From NCBI GenBank assembly GCA_050946195.1, contig JBMNUI010000058.1, positions 1 to 10,495 of the forward strand: DNA of 10,495 nt, read 5' to 3'. The stretch is from UMGS1002 sp050946195. Lineage in GTDB: Bacteria > Bacillota > Clostridia > Oscillospirales > CAG-272. Positions within the stretch are counted from its first letter, which is position 1, and each line of letters begins with the position of its first letter. The notes under the pieces are model-generated. The model worked only from the letters and a program-made list of their open reading frames with translations. It had not been told where the DNA came from and ran no database searches. Shown here in pieces: positions 1 through 7,053 of the stretch. Position numbers and translations under genes: made by a program.

Positions 1-532
1 ATATTTCAGATAATAGATCGTAGTATTCGCTTTGACTTAGTGTATAAAAAATCCGCGGGTTCGGAAAGTGTGTTCTCCATTTTTCTGAAGTCACAAGCTC
101 ATCAATGGCTTTCTGGATAGGCTCGCTCAAATTCATCGGAACCTGAACGGCCAGAACGCCATTATCATTTAATAGATTTAACAAGTTTGTCAGGAGCTTC
201 TTATGGTCGGGCACCCACTGAATACATGCATTCGAGAAAATAATATCAAAATCATCGTCAAGTTGTGACAGGTCCTTTGTGACGTCACATATTCTGAAGT
301 CGAGATTCGGGTAATTTGTTTTCGCAGCACTTATCATTTCCTCGGACTTGTCTACTCCGAGGATATAGGCGTCCGGATATCTACTGAACAAAACCTCGGT
401 ACTGTTTCCGGGACCGCAACCCACGTCCAGTATTTTTTTAGGACTGGCCATATTAATGCGGTTCACCAGATCTATCGCCGGCTGCGTGCGCTCGGCTTTG
501 AATTTCAGATATTGTTCGGAATTCCAATTCAT
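1..532 (-). CDS. tam: Trans-aconitate 2-methyltransferase-like SAM methyltransferase, C-terminus cut by the window edge
   Basis: The reading frame is open from an ATG at 532-530 to the window edge, giving about 177 residues with the C-terminus missing (E. coli Tam is about 250). A class I SAM-dependent methyltransferase motif is seen at residues 35-43 (LDVGCGPGNS-type glycine-rich loop), followed by the acidic ribose-binding residue in LGVDKSEEM near residue 61 and a SNACIQWVPDH block near 100-110. The opening MNWNSEQYLKFKAERTQPAIDL and the QWVPDH block resemble E. coli Tam closely from memory, which methylates trans-aconitate in the cytosol. Related enzymes can use other carboxylates, so the substrate is inferred. 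A weak Shine-Dalgarno (AGGAG, long spacing) precedes the ATG. The gene lies 56 nt after the mtaB stop on the same strand, so co-transcription is possible. Its DNA is clearly more AT-rich than mtaB (about 42% GC in one counted 60-base line against about 75% in one mtaB line). Confidence 0.85.
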   Translation of the reverse strand, partial: MNWNSEQYLKFKAERTQPAIDLVNRINMASPKKILDVGCGPGNSTEVLFSRYPDAYILGVDKSEEMISAAKTNYPNLDFRICDVTKDLSQLDDDFDIIFSNACIQWVPDHKKLLTNLLNLLNDNGVLAVQVPMNLSEPIQKAIDELVTSEKWRTHFPNPRIFYTLSQSEYYDLLSEI

Positions 533-588
533 AAGAGGGCCCTTTGCTCCTGACCATTTTTGATTTCATGGCTGACAGTTGAATATCC

Positions 589-1902
589 TCATTCCGCAAG
601 ACTTCCGTAGCATATCAGTCCGTCGTGGCGCTCAAGCCTCACGCGGCGCAGGGGGGTGTCATTTGGCAGGGGTCCGGGAACGCTCACCCCGATAAAGGAT
701 GCCGTGTGACCGAAGGCCTCCTTTTCGTCGGGGTTCTCAAATAACACCTCCTGATACGGCGAGTTTGCGATAATATCGTCAAGTATGCCCCGTCTTATTT
801 CGCCTTGAAGCCTGTCAAGCTCAACCCAGCGCTGCTTTTTTACGGCTGCCGGCACCTGCCCGGGGAAGAGGGCGGCGTCGGTACCCGGCCGGCGGGAATA
901 GGGGAAGACGTGGATTGAGAGGAATTTGGCCGCTCTCACAAAGTCGAGGGTCTCCTCAAAATCGGCGTCGGTCTCGCCGGGAAACCCGACTATCATGTCG
1001 GCGGTGAACTGCACCTCCGGGAAGGCCGCCCGGAGGTCGGCCATCGCCCGGCTTGCCGTTTTGGTATTGTATTTCCGGCGCATGAGCGCCAGCACCCGGT
1101 CGCACCCGCTCTGCACCGATAGGTGGAAATGCGGGGCAAGCGAGCGCAGTTTTGATATCCGCTCGATAAAGCGCGGCCTGAGCAGGGCTGGGTCGAGCGA
1201 GCCTAACCTCACCCGTCCGACACCCTCGATGAGGTCTATTTCCTCGAGCAGCGAAGCCAGGTCGGTGCCGATATCCCGCCCGTAGGCCGCGGTTTCAATC
1301 CCGGTTAGCACCACTTCATGGCAGCCCGCCCCGGTGAGCGCCCTGACCTCGCTTATAACCTCGGCCACAGGCTTTGATCGTACTTTCCCGCGCGCGGCGG
1401 GAATAATGCAGTATGCGCAGTTTGACTCGCAGCCGTCCTCTATTTTGAGAAAGGCGCGCGTGCGCCCGAAACTGCTGATTCGCATGGGCTCAAAACCGGC
1501 GGCCTTGATGTCAGAGACGTAAATTTCGGGCACAAGTCTCTTTTGCCTTGCATTCAGCAGTTCGACCACCGCCTCGGCTGCCGCGAGCTTGTTTGTGTTG
1601 CCGCAAACATAGTCCACGCCCGGGATTTCTGCCACGGTTTCGGGGTTGAGCTGAGAGAAGCAACCGGTGACAATGATTTTTGCCTCGGGGTTCTGCGATA
1701 TCGCGCGGCGTATATACTGACGCGCCTTGCGGTCGGCCTCACCGGTCACGGTGCAGGTGTTTATTATATAGGCGTCGCATTTTTCATCGGGAGGCAGCAC
1801 TAAAAGGCCGAGCGCCTCGCACTTCTCGGCTATCGCCTGGCTTTCATACTGGTTCACTTTGCAGCCGAGGGTGTATATCCCGACCGTATGCTTCTCCGAC
1901 AT
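589..1902 (-). CDS. mtaB: tRNA (N6-threonylcarbamoyladenosine(37)-C2)-methylthiotransferase MtaB
   Basis: This 437-residue protein has the full architecture of the methylthiotransferase family. The N-terminal UPF0004 domain carries the three cysteines of the auxiliary iron-sulfur cluster: Cys14 in TLGCKVNQYE, Cys50 in NTCTVT and Cys81 in TGCFSQ. The radical-SAM core carries CxxxCxxC at Cys158, Cys162 and Cys165 (DGCESNCAYC). A C-terminal segment from about residue 375 fits a TRAM RNA-binding domain. The GCKVNQYES signature points to MtaB, which converts t6A37 to ms2t6A37 in ANN-decoding tRNAs, rather than to MiaB (GCQMN) or RimO. The length is normal for the family. The ATG at 1902-1900 is preceded by an AAAGGCGG ribosome binding site, and a sigma-A-type promoter lies 30-60 nt upstream. 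The gene is divergent from rpsT and is followed after 56 nt by the tam-like gene. Confidence 0.95.
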   Translation of the reverse strand: MSEKHTVGIYTLGCKVNQYESQAIAEKCEALGLLVLPPDEKCDAYIINTCTVTGEADRKARQYIRRAISQNPEAKIIVTGCFSQLNPETVAEIPGVDYVCGNTNKLAAAEAVVELLNARQKRLVPEIYVSDIKAAGFEPMRISSFGRTRAFLKIEDGCESNCAYCIIPAARGKVRSKPVAEVISEVRALTGAGCHEVVLTGIETAAYGRDIGTDLASLLEEIDLIEGVGRVRLGSLDPALLRPRFIERISKLRSLAPHFHLSVQSGCDRVLALMRRKYNTKTASRAMADLRAAFPEVQFTADMIVGFPGETDADFEETLDFVRAAKFLSIHVFPYSRRPGTDAALFPGQVPAAVKKQRWVELDRLQGEIRRGILDDIIANSPYQEVLFENPDEKEAFGHTASFIGVSVPGPLPNDTPLRRVRLERHDGLICYGSLAE

Positions 1903-1932
1903 AAAAAACCGCCTTTCATTTGAAACTAAATT

Positions 1933-1961
1933 ATTTTATCATCCTTTTTTTGTGTTGTAAA
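1933..1961 (-). promoter_or_regulatory. Putative sigma-A promoter for mtaB
   Basis: On the minus strand there is TTTACA at 1961-1956, a 17-nt spacer, then TAAAAT at 1938-1933 with a TG one base upstream of the -10 (extended -10). The predicted start near 1926 gives a leader of about 24 nt to the mtaB ATG. Both hexamers and spacing fit a housekeeping promoter; there is no experimental support. Confidence 0.65.
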
Positions 1962-2083
1962 GAAGTATCGCGCAAAACCCGGTTTTTTGTACCTTTAATG
2001 GTTATGGCCAGCTCATAATATTTGATGCCCGTGCCTCTCCTCATTTTTGGGGTCCAGTATATACATAATTTTTTGAAAAAGTA

Positions 2084-2112
2084 TTGCATATTTCTGAAAT
2101 GTATGATATTAT
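2084..2112 (+). promoter_or_regulatory. Putative sigma-A promoter for rpsT
   Basis: TTGCAT at 2084-2089 is followed by a 17-nt spacer and TATTAT at 2107-2112, with TG at 2104-2105 forming an extended -10. The predicted start near 2119 leaves a leader of about 75 nt before the rpsT ATG. It lies divergent from the mtaB promoter, about 120 nt away. Confidence 0.7.
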
Positions 2113-2133
2113 CTTAATTTGCATGGAATAAGC

Positions 2134-2160
2134 CGGTGCCGCGCCCTCTCAGGCGGACCG
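2134..2160 (+). other. Hairpin in the rpsT 5' leader
   Basis: CGGT-(G bulge)-CCGC at 2134-2142 pairs with GCGGACCG at 2153-2160 around a 10-nt loop. It sits inside the predicted rpsT leader, between the promoter and the ribosome binding site. Ribosomal protein leaders are often autoregulatory; that this one binds S20 is only a guess. Confidence 0.4.
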
Positions 2161-2194
2161 TTCCGACACAATTACCTGTGAAAGGAGAGGACAT

Positions 2195-2458
2195 ATGCCT
2201 AACATCAAAAGCGCGAAAAAGCGTGTAAGAGTCACCCAGGTCAGAACTTTGAGGAACAAGATGTATCGTTCCGAGCTCAGGACTGCGATCAAGAAATACC
2301 TTGCCGCAGTATCCGCGGGTGACAAGGCTGCAGCCGAGGCTGCCTATATTGCCGCCGTCAGGAAGGTGGACAAGGCATCGGCACGCGGCATCATACACAA
2401 AAACAAAGCTGCGCGCAAGAAGAGTCAGTTCACAAAGATGCTCAACTCTCTTGGCTGA
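2195..2458 (+). CDS. rpsT: Small ribosomal subunit protein bS20
   Basis: This 87-residue, strongly basic protein is S20, which binds 16S rRNA at the base of the small subunit during early assembly. The opening MPNIKSAKKRVRV and the C-terminal HKNKAARKKSQFTKMLN stretch are typical of the family, and the length matches the usual 80-90 residues. It should form a three-helix bundle. The start is supported by a strong AAAGGAGAGG Shine-Dalgarno at 2181-2190, four nucleotides before the ATG. It is a single-gene unit with its own promoter (2084-2112) and a strong terminator immediately downstream. Confidence 0.98.
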   Translation: MPNIKSAKKRVRVTQVRTLRNKMYRSELRTAIKKYLAAVSAGDKAAAEAAYIAAVRKVDKASARGIIHKNKAARKKSQFTKMLNSLG

Positions 2459-2465
2459 TACCCGA

Positions 2466-2505
2466 TAAAAAAGCGCTCCGGCCGTGACAGGAGCGCTCTT
2501 TTTTT
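2466..2505. terminator. Bidirectional intrinsic terminator between rpsT and the HAD gene
   Basis: AGCGCTCC at 2472-2479 pairs perfectly with GGAGCGCT at 2490-2497 around a 10-nt loop. On the plus strand it is followed by a seven-T run (2499-2505). On the minus strand the A-run at 2466-2472 gives a T tract, so the same hairpin can end both rpsT and the converging HAD gene. Confidence 0.88.
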
Positions 2506-2526
2506 CGACATAGCGGCGGGAATACC

Positions 2527-2971
2527 TTAACTTATCATAGCCCGGCATAGCTCGTAAATGCTGTCGTACATCCCCACCGCAAAGCCGGCGTCAAAGGCAG
2601 CTTTCGGGGTCGCGCCGCAGAGGACCGGCGCAAAATCGACGCCGGCGGCCCGGGCGGTCACCTCGTCGGTCAGTGCGTCGCCGGTGTAAAGGATCTCGGA
2701 AGGGTGAAGCCCCAGCCTGCTGCAGATGAGCCTCATGCCCTCGGGGTCGGGCTTGGTGTTCTCTACATCGTCAATGCTGACAATCAGGTCAAATAGTCCT
2801 GCCATGTCCTCGCGCTCCAGCGGGGCGACTATCAGCTCCCTTTCCTTCTGGGAAAATATCGCGGTTCTCACACCCTGCTCCCTTATGAGCATAAGGCCTT
2901 CCTTCACCCCCGGAAAAAACTTTGCTTTATGGTAGTTCAGCATCCATAACCAGGGCATTGTATTTGTTCAT
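2527..2971 (-). pseudogene. HAD-family phosphatase (phosphoglycolate phosphatase-like), probably broken by internal deletion
   Basis: The open frame 2527-2958 encodes 143 residues with HAD motif II (AIFSQK), motif III (KPDPEGM) and motif IV (YTGDALTDEVTARAAG). It lacks the N-terminal nucleophile motif DxDGT and the C1 cap that intact members have (usually about 200-220 residues). The best ribosome binding site (GAGG) instead precedes an ATG at 2971-2969 in another frame, which reads MNKYNALVMDAELP and stops; this looks like the start of a HAD protein running up to motif I. The simplest reading is that a deletion near 2941-2948 removed the end of motif I and the cap and shifted the frame, joining LVMD to LNYHKAKFFPGV. 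The residual protein, if made, should have no phosphatase activity. An alternative is a short functional protein starting at 2958, which has no convincing ribosome binding site. Confidence 0.65.
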
Positions 2972-3012
2972 CCCTAACCTCAAATAATACGTTAATATTT
3001 AATATAAAAATC

Positions 3013-3041
3013 TTGAACAGGCAGTTATATTATGTTATAAT
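3013..3041 (+). promoter_or_regulatory. Putative sigma-A promoter for the NlpC/P60-like gene
   Basis: TTGAAC at 3013-3018, a 17-nt spacer and a perfect TATAAT at 3036-3041, with TG at 3033-3034 forming an extended -10. The predicted start near 3048 gives a leader of about 60 nt. It lies in the AT-rich gap between the HAD remnant and the next plus-strand gene. Confidence 0.75.
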
Positions 3042-3108
3042 AAATGCCGCATCCGCCCGCTTCTGGGACACATAAAGTTTACAGGAAAAATCACACAGGA
3101 CATATATT

Positions 3109-3774
3109 ATGGAAGCCCGAAACAACGAACTCACCGAAAGGATTTACCTGATTTTTTCAATAACCACCACAAAAATCGGGAAGATGATCCGCCGGGTGAC
3201 AAAGTACCCGTACAACCACGTCTCGTTTTCCTTTACCCCCGACCTTGCCGTGGTTTACTCCTTTGCCCGGCACTACAAGGACACCCCTTTCTACGGCGGC
3301 TTTGTGCGCGAGGGGGTCAGGCGCTTTTGCAACGAATCAGGACTTGCCAGAATCATGGTTTGCGCTGTGCCGGTTACGAAGGAGCAATATGAGCGCGCCG
3401 TGTCCTATATAAACGAAGTCTCGGAAAACAAAAAATACTATATTTATAACATTATTTCGGCCGCCTTTGCGCCGATGCATATCAGGATTTTCATCGACCG
3501 CGCCTATACCTGCTGCGAATTTGCGGTTGAGCTTCTGACCCACTGCAAAGCAGACGACGCGCCTGACCCGCGCCGCTTCTGCTCGATTGAAGAACTGGTC
3601 GAAAGATACGGAAAATACACAATTTTCGAGGGTCCCTTCAACGAATATAAAAGCGCGGTGGAGGACTACGAGGATTACGAGCGAAAAAATGCAATGACCT
3701 ATCGCGTGAGGAAAACGGTTGCGACGAACGCAAGGCTTTTCGGGAGATTTTTCAAGGGAATTCTGACAAAATAA
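3109..3774 (+). CDS. Probable permuted NlpC/P60-like (YiiX/YebB-type) cysteine hydrolase
   Basis: This 221-residue protein has no signal peptide and no clear membrane segment, so it is probably cytosolic. The pattern fits the circularly permuted NlpC/P60 (YiiX-like) group, in which a catalytic His near the N-terminus precedes the Cys: His37 lies in YPYNHVSFSF and Cys135 in YTCCEFAVELL, which resembles the YFCSEFV catalytic block of the group. A VYSFARHY...FYGGFVREGV stretch between them is also typical of uncharacterised clostridial members. The family includes peptide and lipid hydrolases and its substrate here is unknown. A tyrosine- and charge-rich tail (about 180-221) follows the domain. 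The ATG is preceded by AGGA at suitable spacing. It is a single-gene unit with its own promoter and a hairpin downstream. Family assignment is from motif memory and not from a search. Confidence 0.65.
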   Translation: MEARNNELTERIYLIFSITTTKIGKMIRRVTKYPYNHVSFSFTPDLAVVYSFARHYKDTPFYGGFVREGVRRFCNESGLARIMVCAVPVTKEQYERAVSYINEVSENKKYYIYNIISAAFAPMHIRIFIDRAYTCCEFAVELLTHCKADDAPDPRRFCSIEELVERYGKYTIFEGPFNEYKSAVEDYEDYERKNAMTYRVRKTVATNARLFGRFFKGILTK

Positions 3775-3792
3775 TCAATTTATGCCCGTATG

Positions 3793-3835
3793 GCGCTGTC
3801 GCAAATCAGTCTGATTTGCGGCAGCGCTTCTTTAT
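3793..3835. terminator. Hairpin between convergent genes, likely terminator
   Basis: A long stem of about 16 bp pairs 3793-3808 with 3812-3827 (GCGCTG-T-CGCAAATC against its complement, one T-G pair) around a very small loop. It is followed on the plus strand by TTCTTTATT, an imperfect T tract. It ends 5 nt before the stop codon of the converging SGNH gene and may also serve that operon, although the minus strand has no immediate T tract. Confidence 0.7.
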
Positions 3836-5271
3836 TGCATCAGCTTCATCATCGAGCTGTAGTTGCCCCAGTAGTAGCCCGCGGTATATGAATCAAAACT
3901 GGCCTTGGAGTAAAGGCAGATAGTAATTCCCGGCGCGGCGTCGTCAAACAGCCCGGTCTGGCTCACCGACATCGTCATTTCGTTTTCATTATATATATGC
4001 AGCCGCCTGAGCGCCGGCGCGCCGCCGAAGGCGCCGTTCTCAATTGATATTATGTTGTCGCGTATTGTCAGGTCGGTGAGGACCGTGCAGCCCGAAAGCG
4101 CACCCGAGGCAATTGTGAGCACCGGCTTTCCGTTGTGAATTCGTGGGATCTCGAGTTTGACCATTCCCTGCCCTGTCTCATTGACACCTGTCACCGTGTA
4201 GCCGGCAATACTACCGTCGGTTGACAGGAATTCGGCAAAGGTGAAATACTGCGCCCAGACATCCTCCCGGCCTTCGTCGATAACCGCCGCCGGGCGTTCG
4301 GGGGCTTCGGGTATGTCGATGCTCAGCGTCTCGGTTCTCCCCAGCGTGCGGTACAAATCCTCAATCAGAAGTACCGTGCGCAGCCTGACGCCGGCATCAT
4401 TTAGGTGAAAGTTACTGTCGAAAAAGTAGTTTTCTTCAATTAAGTAATCGTTTATGTTGCTGATAACCTCGCAGTCGATATTCTCCCGGATAAAATTGTA
4501 AAACTCAAGTATGCCCTCGACAGGCGCCAGCGCGGTTGCGTTCATCGGCGGGAAGGTGAAGTAAACCTCGGCACCCCGTTCTCTGGCGTAGGCAATATAT
4601 TCGTTCATATAATCAATAAAATCCCGGCTGAATATCGACGGGTCGAGCAGAATCTGCTTATTCGGGTCGTATCCGAGCATCATGGTATTGTGCGGCCTCG
4701 GGTAGGATATGTCGCCGTACTCGTTAAATGAGGCATGATTGTATACCCCCTCGGGGTCAAGGTCGGCATTTGTCAGCCACAGGTTGCTTTTTTTGCTGAC
4801 ATACTCAAACCAGCCCCCGACAAGGTCGGGTATCTCGCTGCCCCTCACCCGGGCGAGCATCGAAAAGTCGCTGTCGAGCGCCTGCCACATCGCCTCGGCG
4901 TTAAAGTAGAGCGAGAGGGTCTGCGGGTCAAGCTCGGGCGCGATTATCACGATGTCGCCCTCATTGATATTACCCCTTGTAAGATCAAACATGATTTTTG
5001 TCCCGAGCGAGGCATAAAGGCCGAAGTTGACAACAGGCATGCCCATGTATTCCTCAAGCAGTGCCGAGTCCAGCCCGAAGGCGACAGAGCTGCCCCCGAC
5101 CACAACAATTTTCGGCTCCTTAGTTTCCTGCAGGCGTTCGTATTTGTCTGCAAGCTCGCCGAGGAAGGTCTTTGAGTATTGCGGCGGCAGGGCAAAGCAG
5201 AGGATGCTCATCATTATGAACGGTATTGCGGTGGCGAATGTTATTACAATCGATTTCAGTAAATTCTTCAT
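3832..5271 (-). CDS. Membrane-anchored SGNH-family putative O-acyltransferase with C-terminal BspA-type leucine-rich repeats
   Basis: This 479-residue protein starts with a positively charged end and one hydrophobic segment (about 5-28), a signal anchor placing the rest outside the cell. The SGNH-like domain (about 53-310) shows the nucleophile Ser61 in VVVGGSSVAFGL, Gly84 in VVNFGLYAS, an INEGDIVIIAPE strand, and an Asp285/His289 pair in FFDSNFHLND. After a proline-rich linker, residues about 355-435 form BspA-type (LRR_5) repeats, for example LTDLTIRDNIISIENGAF. It is the last gene of the operon and starts 12 nt after the MBOAT stop; its strong AAGGAGG site overlaps that stop (TAAGGAGG), which supports the start and translational coupling. 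Like AlgJ/AlgX or PatB, it probably transfers the acyl group delivered by the MBOAT to an extracellular glycan; the LRRs may bind the polymer or a surface partner. Acceptor and acyl group are not visible from sequence. Confidence 0.75.
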   Translation of the reverse strand: MKNLLKSIVITFATAIPFIMMSILCFALPPQYSKTFLGELADKYERLQETKEPKIVVVGGSSVAFGLDSALLEEYMGMPVVNFGLYASLGTKIMFDLTRGNINEGDIVIIAPELDPQTLSLYFNAEAMWQALDSDFSMLARVRGSEIPDLVGGWFEYVSKKSNLWLTNADLDPEGVYNHASFNEYGDISYPRPHNTMMLGYDPNKQILLDPSIFSRDFIDYMNEYIAYARERGAEVYFTFPPMNATALAPVEGILEFYNFIRENIDCEVISNINDYLIEENYFFDSNFHLNDAGVRLRTVLLIEDLYRTLGRTETLSIDIPEAPERPAAVIDEGREDVWAQYFTFAEFLSTDGSIAGYTVTGVNETGQGMVKLEIPRIHNGKPVLTIASGALSGCTVLTDLTIRDNIISIENGAFGGAPALRRLHIYNENEMTMSVSQTGLFDDAAPGITICLYSKASFDSYTAGYYWGNYSSMMKLMQ

Positions 5272-5283
5272 GCCACCCCCTCC

Positions 5284-6750
5284 TTAGAACTGGAAATAAA
5301 TGAAGGTGCTCGCGCCGTCGCCTACAAGGAGCAGCATCCAGGCGAGCGCCACCGCCCAGATAACATACGCATGCCGAAACCCGTAGACTACGCTGACATT
5401 GCCGTCGCCCGGCGAGGTCATAATGCTTCTGTCAAGCCGGCTCATGACAATGACCGAGAAGAGCGCCAAGAGCCCGCCGAGAAGGGTCAGATTCATGGCC
5501 GAAAATGTGTTTGTAAAATACGCGGCGTCAAGCGACCAGTCCGAGAAAAGCTTTTTTATCAGTATCTGCAGGTCCGAGAAGCTGTTCGCCCTGAAGAATA
5601 TCCATGCAAAGTTGACAAGCACGAAGGTGAAAAGCCGTCTTTCAAATTTGAGCCACCCGGCGCCCTCAGGCACTTTGAGTTTTGACATGAGCTTTTGGCG
5701 ATACGGCTTTGTCATATATCCGACTATCTGGTAGGTGCCATGCAGCGCGCCCCAGATAACAAAGGTCCAGGCCGCGCCGTGCCAGAGGCCGCTGACCAGA
5801 AAGACAATCATGACATTCATCTGGTGCCTGAACTTCGAGCAGCGGTTGCCGCCCAGCGGTATGTAAAGGTAATCGCGGAACCAGGTGGAAAGGCTGATAT
5901 GCCAGCGCGCCCAGAATTCCTTGATGCTCTGCGCCGTATAGGGCAAATTGAAGTTTTTCATGAGCTTTATACCCATAATCTCGGCGCAGCCGATGGCGAT
6001 GTCGGTGTATCCCGCAAAATCGCCGTAAATCTGAAACGCGAACATGACAGTAGCCAGCACAACCCCGAGTCCCGTGGCCCCGTCCACGTTATTGTAGACC
6101 AAGTTGACATAACCGGCAAGCATGTCGGCCACGACCACCTTTTTGAAAAACCCGACAATCATCTTCCGCAAGCCGCCTATTGTGTTGCGCCATGAGGGGG
6201 GGTTGTCGGCGTGTAGCTGCGGGAGCAGGTTTTCGGGGCGCTCGATAGGACCGGCGACAAGCTGCGGGAAGAAGGACACATAAAGCGCGAAGTACCCGAA
6301 ATGCCGTTCGGCCTTGACCGTCCCGCGATAGACGTCTATTACGTATGAGAGGGTCTGGAAGGTATAGAACGAAATCCCGACCGGCAGAATCAAATCAAAT
6401 TCAAGCGGCTGAACCTTGGCACCGAGCGCGGTCAGAAGCCCGGTGACCGAGGATGAAAGGAAATTAAAGTATTTAAAGAAGAAAAGCACACCGAGCGAGG
6501 CAACAAGCGTCACCGTAAGGCAAGCCTTTGTCAGCGCCTTGTTCTCGCGCTTTTTCTCGATTATCAGCGCGCTGACATATGAGATGACTGTTGTGAACAG
6601 TATCAGGAAGACCAGGTCGAAGTTCCAGCTGACGTAAAAATAGTAGCTGGCCAAAAGCAGCATTATCCACTTGAGCTTTTTGGGCAGCACGAAATACAGG
6701 ACTGTGACGACCGGCCAGAAAATCAGAAACTCAAACGAATTAAAGACCAT
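5284..6750 (-). CDS. MBOAT-family O-acyltransferase (AlgI/PatA/DltB-like)
   Basis: This 488-residue polytopic membrane protein has about a dozen hydrophobic segments. It begins MVFNSFEFLIFWPVVTVLYF, typical of AlgI-like proteins, and carries the family blocks LPVGISFYTFQTLSYVIDVYRG (about 122-143), FFPQLVAGPIERPENLLPQL (160-179), EFWARWHISLSTWFRDYLYIPLGGNR (279-303) with His284, and the catalytic His324 in VSGLWHGAAWTFVIWG. Length agrees with AlgI (about 480-520). The family moves acyl groups, usually acetyl from acetyl-CoA, from the cytosol to an extracytoplasmic acceptor such as alginate, peptidoglycan, cellulose or teichoic acid, working with SGNH-type partners. Both flanking large genes encode such partners. 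An AGAGG site precedes the ATG, and the upstream small membrane gene ends 3 nt before it, so the two are likely translated together. Motifs favour the AlgI branch over DltB, and no dltA or dltC is seen. Confidence 0.92.
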   Translation of the reverse strand: MVFNSFEFLIFWPVVTVLYFVLPKKLKWIMLLLASYYFYVSWNFDLVFLILFTTVISYVSALIIEKKRENKALTKACLTVTLVASLGVLFFFKYFNFLSSSVTGLLTALGAKVQPLEFDLILPVGISFYTFQTLSYVIDVYRGTVKAERHFGYFALYVSFFPQLVAGPIERPENLLPQLHADNPPSWRNTIGGLRKMIVGFFKKVVVADMLAGYVNLVYNNVDGATGLGVVLATVMFAFQIYGDFAGYTDIAIGCAEIMGIKLMKNFNLPYTAQSIKEFWARWHISLSTWFRDYLYIPLGGNRCSKFRHQMNVMIVFLVSGLWHGAAWTFVIWGALHGTYQIVGYMTKPYRQKLMSKLKVPEGAGWLKFERRLFTFVLVNFAWIFFRANSFSDLQILIKKLFSDWSLDAAYFTNTFSAMNLTLLGGLLALFSVIVMSRLDRSIMTSPGDGNVSVVYGFRHAYVIWAVALAWMLLLVGDGASTFIYFQF

Positions 6751-6753
6751 ACT

Positions 6754-6996
6754 CTACGCCTCTTTTCTCACAAGCCCGACCGAGATTGAGATTAGCAGCA
6801 TGAGCAGAAGCTCCTCCATCCCGGCACCGCCCAGCAGGAAAAAGGCGACGAGAAAAATATGCAGCGCATAGTTTGCCGCCGCCACAAGAAGGCAGAGCCT
6901 CGGCCGCCTACGGAATATGTGCTCAAGAATATTCAGTGCCAGTATCACGAGCATAATGCCCAAAACCGCAAATGCGTGCTCAATTAAAAAGTCCAT
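6754..6996 (-). CDS. Small polytopic membrane protein in the acyltransferase operon
   Basis: The 80-residue product is almost entirely hydrophobic, with likely membrane segments at about 4-27, 34-57 and 60-76. A basic RRRPR patch at about 29-33 should face the cytosol, as should the RKEA tail if topology follows the positive-inside rule and there are two crossings plus a reentrant or third segment. I recognise no family. It lies 57 nt after the lipoprotein gene and its stop is 3 nt before the MBOAT ATG, so it is embedded in the operon. An AGGGG element with long spacing is the only visible ribosome binding site. By position it may be an accessory subunit of the MBOAT, as small membrane proteins are in the dlt (DltX) system, but no sequence link to DltX is evident. 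Confidence 0.7.
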   Translation of the reverse strand: MDFLIEHAFAVLGIMLVILALNILEHIFRRRPRLCLLVAAANYALHIFLVAFFLLGGAGMEELLLMLLISISVGLVRKEA

Positions 6997-7053
6997 TATG
7001 TATCAATGCCCCTGACCTTTCTTAAAGTAACACATCGGTTTTTTGCTTTTTAT

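Noticed and set aside
2114..2548. Minus-strand frame of 144 codons over rpsT
   Set aside because: It is antisense to the unmistakable rpsT gene and runs through the terminator; it has no family features.
4735..6195. Plus-strand frames of 146, 166 and 111 codons opposite the SGNH and MBOAT genes
   Set aside because: They are shadows of GC-rich coding DNA on the other strand, with no motifs or ribosome binding sites.
5284..6750. DltB of a teichoic acid D-alanylation operon
   Set aside because: No dltA or dltC lies nearby and the motifs fit the AlgI-like branch better.
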